Below are positions 5,081-7,925 of a DNA stretch of 7,925 bases, piece by piece. Source of the DNA: Oscillospiraceae bacterium (GTDB lineage Bacteria; Bacillota; Clostridia; Oscillospirales; Ruminococcaceae); contig CAAGEB010000179.1 of NCBI GenBank assembly GCA_900768705.1, positions 1 to 7,925 of the forward strand. Direction: 5' to 3'. Below the pieces are notes generated by a model, which saw only the letters and a list, made by a program, of their open reading frames with translations, was not told the origin of the DNA and did no database searches. A program made the position numbers and the translations under genes. Numbering within the stretch: position 1 is the stretch's first letter; each line of letters starts with the position of its first letter.

Positions 5081-6009
5081 CCCAGAAAGAAATATTAGAC
5101 CGCTTTGATGAACTTGTGATAAAGCTCGGAAGCCAGAATAAGGCGTGCATCGCAACAGGCGTTTCATCGGCTGTCATATCACAGATAAAGAGCGGTAAAT
5201 ATCCCGGAGATACAAAAAAGCAGCTTGATAAGATTGAACGTTACTTTGAAATCAAGTCTGAAGCCGGCGATACATACGAAGAAATCAAGTACGCCCCTAT
5301 CTCCACCAGCAAAAAGGTTTACAATACAATCCGGTCCTGCCATATAAAGGGCGGATTTGCAATAGTAACCGGTGACGCAGGCATAGGAAAGACAAAGGCG
5401 ATTGCCAAATATGCCGAGGACAACGCCGCAACTACCGTAGTTATTACAGTAAATCCCTGCCAGAAATCGGCAAAGGCAGTTCTGAAGCTTCTCGCCCTTA
5501 AGCTTGGTGTTTCGCTTCAGATGTCCACAGATGATATGTGGTTTTCAATAGTCGGCAAGCTCCACGACGGCATGGCTGTCATTGTTGATGAGGCTCAGCT
5601 CCTGACTTACCAGGCAATAGAAACCCTGCGTTCTATAGCAGACTATTTCGACAATTGCGGTCAGACACTCGGCGTTGCTCTTATAGGTAACAACGGAATA
5701 CGGGAACGCATAGAAGGCAAAACCCGTGAAATTTACCGACAGGTAAACAACCGTACATGGCAAAGACCCTTCCTTCAGACTGCCGATGTAAAGCTTGAAG
5801 ATATCAGACTGTTGTTTCCTATCCTTGAACCGGAGAGCTCGGAAATAAGATTCCTGCTGAAAATCGCTCGAAGTGCCGAGGGAATCAGAGGAGCTGTAAG
5901 ATTATTCAGCAATGCCTATGACAATGAACACTTTGACCTTAATGGTCTTGCGGAAATGGCTAAATCCATGAGAATAGACTTAAGAGGCGTGGATTTAAAG
6001 ACAATTTAA
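5077..6009 (+). CDS. MuB-like AAA+ ATPase, transposition target selector
   Basis: 310 aa, the size of Mu B (312 aa). By family it is an ATP-dependent DNA-binding AAA+ protein that forms filaments on target DNA, delivers it to the transposase and gives target immunity. Residues 1-60 are a Cro-like HTH (NKACIATGVSSAVISQIKSG), as in Mu B. Walker A is GDAGIGKT at 99-106, with Lys105. Walker B is VIVDEAQ at 168-174, with Asp171 and Glu172. A sensor 1 segment, ALIGN, ends at Asn205. A C-terminal helical lid with GIRGAVRLF (269-277) may hold sensor 2. Its ATG overlaps the transposase stop (ATGA), and a GGAGG lies in the end of that gene, so the pair is translationally coupled. No motif is degraded. 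Confidence 0.94.
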   Translation: MTQKEILDRFDELVIKLGSQNKACIATGVSSAVISQIKSGKYPGDTKKQLDKIERYFEIKSEAGDTYEEIKYAPISTSKKVYNTIRSCHIKGGFAIVTGDAGIGKTKAIAKYAEDNAATTVVITVNPCQKSAKAVLKLLALKLGVSLQMSTDDMWFSIVGKLHDGMAVIVDEAQLLTYQAIETLRSIADYFDNCGQTLGVALIGNNGIRERIEGKTREIYRQVNNRTWQRPFLQTADVKLEDIRLLFPILEPESSEIRFLLKIARSAEGIRGAVRLFSNAYDNEHFDLNGLAEMAKSMRIDLRGVDLKTI

Positions 6010-6020
6010 GGAGGCTTAAA

Positions 6021-6200
6021 ATGGACTTTAAACGTAAACAATCGTTATGCTCAGCAGTATTTTATATATCCTTTGTGGCTTTGGTTGGAGTAGACAGCGA
6101 TAATATAATGTTTTTCATTATAAAAAACGCTGTTTGCATAGTAGCTATGGCAGTATCCGGAATAGTCGGCAGACTCAACGAAATGAGCAGTGATACATAG
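6021..6200 (+). CDS. Small two-span membrane protein, 59 aa
   Basis: 59 aa. ATG 6021 has AAGGAGG (6008-6014) 6 bases upstream, overlapping the ATPase stop codon, so it is coupled to it. Two hydrophobic segments, about residues 11-24 (SAVFYISFVALVGV) and 29-50 (IMFFIIKNAVCIVAMAVSGIVG), separated by a short polar turn (DSDN), predict a membrane hairpin. The N-terminus is basic (MDFKRKQ), which favours a cytoplasmic N-in, C-in topology. Function unknown; small membrane proteins of phage early regions sometimes affect superinfection or the host envelope. It is the last gene before the twister. Confidence 0.75.
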   Translation: MDFKRKQSLCSAVFYISFVALVGVDSDNIMFFIIKNAVCIVAMAVSGIVGRLNEMSSDT

Positions 6201-6213
6201 TTAATTGTACATA

Positions 6214-6230
6214 CGGGAGCTTTGCTCCCG
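6214..6230 (+). other. Stable RNA hairpin abutting the twister
   Basis: CGGGAGC and GCTCCCG form a perfect 7-bp stem with a TTT loop. It ends exactly one base before twister stem P1. It looks like a terminator stem but has no T run after it (CCTTAATG). After twister cleavage it would lie 4 bases from the 3' end of the upstream RNA, where it could block 3' exonucleases. That role is inferred from position. Confidence 0.7.
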
Positions 6231-6282
6231 CCTTAATGCGGCTGCTTCGGCAACGGTCACAAGCCCGTAACGCAGAGTGAGG
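6231..6282 (+). ncRNA. Twister self-cleaving ribozyme (type P1)
   Basis: The fold matches twister in every element. P1: CCU 6231-6233 with AGG 6280-6282. Loop 1: UAA 6234-6236, with the cut expected between U6234 and A6235. P2: UGCG 6237-6240 with CGCA 6271-6274. P3: UGC/GCA closing a UUCG tetraloop, 6243-6252. P4: ACGG 6253-6256 with CCGU 6265-6268. L4 is UCACAAGC (6257-6264), with the conserved AAGC. Both pseudoknots form: T1 pairs CAC 6258-6260 with GUG 6277-6279, and T2 pairs GC 6241-6242 with GC 6263-6264. Against the rice twister as I remember it, T1 has changed on both sides (CCC/GGG there), a compensatory change that supports the fold. P1 is only 3 bp. It lies 21 bases before the next start codon, on the transcribed strand. 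Confidence 0.9.
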
Positions 6283-6303
6283 AATAACAAGGAGGTCGAT
6301 ATT

Positions 6304-6543
6304 ATGTTTCACAAGAAAATCAGTTCAAGCCGCGGTATTACCTTACCTAAATCATTAGCGTTTGAAACCGGAATTGATGCAAATACTCCGGTTGACGTTT
6401 ATAACGAAAACGGCAGGATAATTATCGCAAAGCACGTCCCTGAGTGCCGCTTCTGCGGCGATAAGCTTCGTGCAAAGGCATACAAGGGTATAGAAATATG
6501 CCCGGCATGTGCAGAAAAACTAAGCAAGGAGGTGCTCTCATGA
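6304..6543 (+). CDS. AbrB/SpoVT-type DNA-binding protein with C-terminal zinc ribbon
   Basis: 79 aa. Start at ATG 6304 with AAGGAGG (6289-6295) 8 bases upstream; an in-frame GTG at 6277 lies inside the twister and lacks a binding site. Residues 3-44 fit the swapped-hairpin AbrB fold (KKISSSRGITLPKSLAFETG, then PVDVYNENGRIIIAKH). Residues 48-69 hold two CxxC pairs (Cys48/51 and Cys66/69), a probable zinc ribbon. AbrB-like proteins bind DNA as dimers and act as transition-state regulators or antitoxin-like proteins; no toxin gene is adjacent. It is the first gene downstream of the twister cut, overlaps the next gene by 4 bases, and is probably an early regulator. Target unknown. Confidence 0.85.
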   Translation: MFHKKISSSRGITLPKSLAFETGIDANTPVDVYNENGRIIIAKHVPECRFCGDKLRAKAYKGIEICPACAEKLSKEVLS

Positions 6544-7211
6544 GTAAACTTGTAAGCGAGCTCGCTGAAATAACAACTCTTATACAGGATTTAACAGAGC
6601 GGAAAAAGGCAATTGAGGCGGTCCTGCTCACCGATGGAGCCGCAGCTCTCAGGGACACAAAGTTAAAATCCGCTGAAATATCCGACAATCTCGGAAACAA
6701 GGTCATCTACACCGAGGCTTCAAGCCTTTCCATTGTCAGCCCGGAATACTTAAAGCAGCTCTTCGGAAAAGCCTACCCGGACATAATCTCCGAAACCACA
6801 AAAATCGAATATAAGGTAAAATCCGACGTGTTCAAAAGGATGCTGACAGCTATGTACTGTAATGATTTTACCCGTATAACAACAGACGAGTTCTGGCAGC
6901 AGCTGAACTGCTCCGAAGATAAGAAAAAGGCCCTCAGGCGTAAGCTTAAAGGCTCTGATTTCGAAAACGATAAGAACAACCTTGTAAAAATAGGCGGATT
7001 CAGCGAAAAGGACGCAGGCGATTATGCTTTCCTCTACGCCGATGCGGTTGTATGGTCTTCCGTAATAACCGTCTGCGGACTTGCAGGAATGCCGCCCACC
7101 GATGATAATATCAACGCGATTATTCACGGAATTAATGTTTCGGTTGCAGTTGAGGAAACCTCGAAGCTTAAGCTGGAAAGGGCGAAAGATGGCAAAAGCG
7201 GAACTGACTAA
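6540..7211 (+). CDS. Conserved-looking early phage protein of unknown function, in the Mu gam position
   Basis: 223 aa. ATG 6540 overlaps the previous stop (ATGA) with AAGGAGGTG (6526-6534) 5 bases upstream. Residues 3-30 form a short amphipathic, probably coiled-coil helix (LAEITTLIQDLTERKKAIEA). A beta segment follows (GNKVIYTEASSLSIVSPEYL, 52-71), then a mixed helical part with a Lys/Arg-rich patch (KKKALRRKLKG, 128-138) and a hydrophobic C-terminal stretch. In Mu the gene after B is gam, which protects DNA ends from nucleases. The N-terminal coiled coil and the position recall Gam, but I see no convincing sequence match, so this is not named Gam. Its charged patches suggest nucleic-acid or protein binding. 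Confidence 0.82.
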   Translation: MSKLVSELAEITTLIQDLTERKKAIEAVLLTDGAAALRDTKLKSAEISDNLGNKVIYTEASSLSIVSPEYLKQLFGKAYPDIISETTKIEYKVKSDVFKRMLTAMYCNDFTRITTDEFWQQLNCSEDKKKALRRKLKGSDFENDKNNLVKIGGFSEKDAGDYAFLYADAVVWSSVITVCGLAGMPPTDDNINAIIHGINVSVAVEETSKLKLERAKDGKSGTD

Positions 7212-7671
7212 AAGAATATATAGTCTTGGTGCAGTATGCGGAATTGTTGACTCCGGCAGTCACGATGACGATTTGCATGTTATTGTACATAGAATTTCGG
7301 GCAAATCCTCGGTAAGGGAGCTTACCGAGGATGAAGCTCTGTCTGTGATAAATGAGCTTCAGGAATATTTGAAACTTATGCAGCTTGAAAAAAATGCGCC
7401 TCCTCCAAGCTCTGCAGCGCTCATGTCTCAGCAGCAGAAAGGGCTTGCGTTCCGACTGATTTACCGCCTTGCCGCACTGGATGAAGAACCTTCGGCAACA
7501 AGTCCGAGAGAACGATTGTGCGGAGTTATAAGCAAGGTTATAGGACATCCGGCTGACATATCTCAGGACATTTTTCAAGGGCTTACGCAAGCCCAGGGAA
7601 CGGCTGTTATCGAAGAAATAAAGCGGTATATCAAGACTGCACGGAAAAGGAAGGCACGTAAAAATGGATGA
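7189..7671 (+). CDS. gemA: GemA-like early regulator (Mu gp16 / DUF1018 family)
   Basis: 160 aa. ATG 7189 has AAAGGG 6 bases upstream and the gene overlaps the previous one by 23 bases. The family layout is visible: an N-terminal helical repeat ending in SGKSSVRELTEDEALSVINE (37-56), a linker (about 68-80), then QQQKGLAFRLIYRLAAL (81-97), and a closing LTQAQGTAVIEEIKRYI (132-148) with a basic tail. In Mu, GemA alters host gene expression and DNA supercoiling and sits just before mor, exactly as here. The domain pattern and order make the family call fairly firm; the molecular mechanism is not settled for the family. Confidence 0.85.
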   Translation: MAKAELTKRIYSLGAVCGIVDSGSHDDDLHVIVHRISGKSSVRELTEDEALSVINELQEYLKLMQLEKNAPPPSSAALMSQQQKGLAFRLIYRLAALDEEPSATSPRERLCGVISKVIGHPADISQDIFQGLTQAQGTAVIEEIKRYIKTARKRKARKNG

Positions 7672-7831
7672 GTTTATAAAACTGCTGGAATTCGTTTTCA
7701 AAGATTTCTGGACCTGGTTAGGAACGCTCTTGCTGGTATATGTTATTGCAAATGTTCCCCGCAATTTGATAAATATATGCTGTAAAAAATACAACTATAA
7801 GAAGGAGGATAAAGATGATAGAGGTGATTAA
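7664..7831 (+). CDS. Small single-span membrane protein, 55 aa
   Basis: 55 aa. ATG 7664 has AGGAAGG 9 bases upstream and overlaps the GemA stop by 8 bases. An amphipathic start (MDEFIKLLEFVFKDF) leads into one membrane span at about 16-32 (WTWLGTLLLVYVIANVP), followed by a polar basic/acidic tail (KKYNYKKEDKDDRGD). No family recognised. It overlaps the mor start by 17 bases, so it is part of the same operon. The small size is compatible with a holin-like or envelope-acting protein, but early position argues against a lysis role. Confidence 0.7.
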   Translation: MDEFIKLLEFVFKDFWTWLGTLLLVYVIANVPRNLINICCKKYNYKKEDKDDRGD

Positions 7832-7925
7832 CCTTGTTGAGCTGGAACATCTTAAGGGAGAACAGCGTGAGCTGGCGGAGCTTATTGGCATAGACGCATA
7901 CCGAAAAATAGTATCCGTTTACGGC
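7815..7925 (+). CDS. mor: Mor-family transcription activator, N-terminus only (cut by window end)
   Basis: 37 residues are visible, starting at ATG 7815 with AAGGAGG (7802-7808) 6 bases upstream. The segment LKGEQRELAELIGIDAYRKIVSVYG matches the start of the Mor/C family, where a dimerising helix is followed by an IG...Y/L..I...G motif before the helix-turn-helix. In Mu, Mor is made from the early transcript and activates the middle promoter. Position right after GemA supports this. The DNA-binding domain lies outside the window, so completeness cannot be judged. Confidence 0.83.
   Translation, partial: MIEVINLVELEHLKGEQRELAELIGIDAYRKIVSVYG

Noticed and set aside
3283..5167. Several open frames on the minus strand under the transposase gene
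   Set aside because: They mirror the codon pattern of a clearly coding plus-strand gene, lack ribosome binding sites and show no recognisable protein features.
6214..6230. Hairpin after the 59-aa membrane gene as a plus-strand terminator
   Set aside because: No T run follows (CCTTAATG), and the next bases form the twister.
7168..7794. Long minus-strand open frame opposite gemA
   Set aside because: It runs antisense to a recognised family gene, has no binding site, and its translation is low-complexity Phe/Ser/Arg-rich, as expected of a shadow frame.

Overview
This window reads as the early region of a Mu-like transposable phage or prophage in a Gram-positive host, most likely a gut-type Clostridia relative (inferred from strong AGGAGG-type ribosome binding sites, AT-rich control DNA, a YopX-family gene and a Firmicutes-style AbrB protein). 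The gene order follows Mu: divergent repressor, Cro/Ner-like regulator, small accessory genes, transposase A, target ATPase B, further early genes, GemA, and the start of a Mor-type activator of later transcription.

Layout. 1-386 (minus) is the N-terminal part of a LexA/CI-type repressor with an S24 peptidase domain, cut by the window edge. 387-581 is the control region: a perfect-consensus rightward promoter (464-492) with one palindromic operator between its -35 and -10 boxes and a second copy just upstream. 582-1061 is the first early regulator (HTH). 801-1319 on the minus strand holds a complete transcription unit facing the early operon: promoter, 76-codon gene, and an intrinsic terminator buried in the opposing regulator gene. 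1341-2769 is a chain of six small, tightly packed genes (YopX family, zinc ribbon, two unknowns, a second HTH, one unknown). 2850-6200 is the transposition module: a 74-aa unknown, MuA-like DDE transposase, MuB-like AAA ATPase and a 59-aa membrane protein. 6304-7925 holds an AbrB/zinc-ribbon protein, a 223-aa unknown in the position of Mu gam, GemA, a 55-aa single-span membrane protein and the start of Mor. I see no plus-strand intrinsic terminator between 582 and the window end, so one long early transcript is likely.

The most striking content is RNA. Two self-cleaving ribozymes of different classes can be folded by hand on the coding strand. One is a type II hammerhead at 2767-2827, between the small-gene cassette and the transposition module. 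The other is a type P1 twister at 6231-6282, immediately after that module. Together they would cut the early transcript into three mRNAs and release a roughly 3.44-kb RNA (2795-6234) carrying just the transposition genes. Hairpins lie next to the cut ends. The hammerhead also contains the stop codon of the gene before it and abuts the ribosome binding site of the gene after it, so cleavage and translation are probably linked. That the two ribozymes act as a processing system for the transposase message is my inference; the folds themselves are visible in the sequence.
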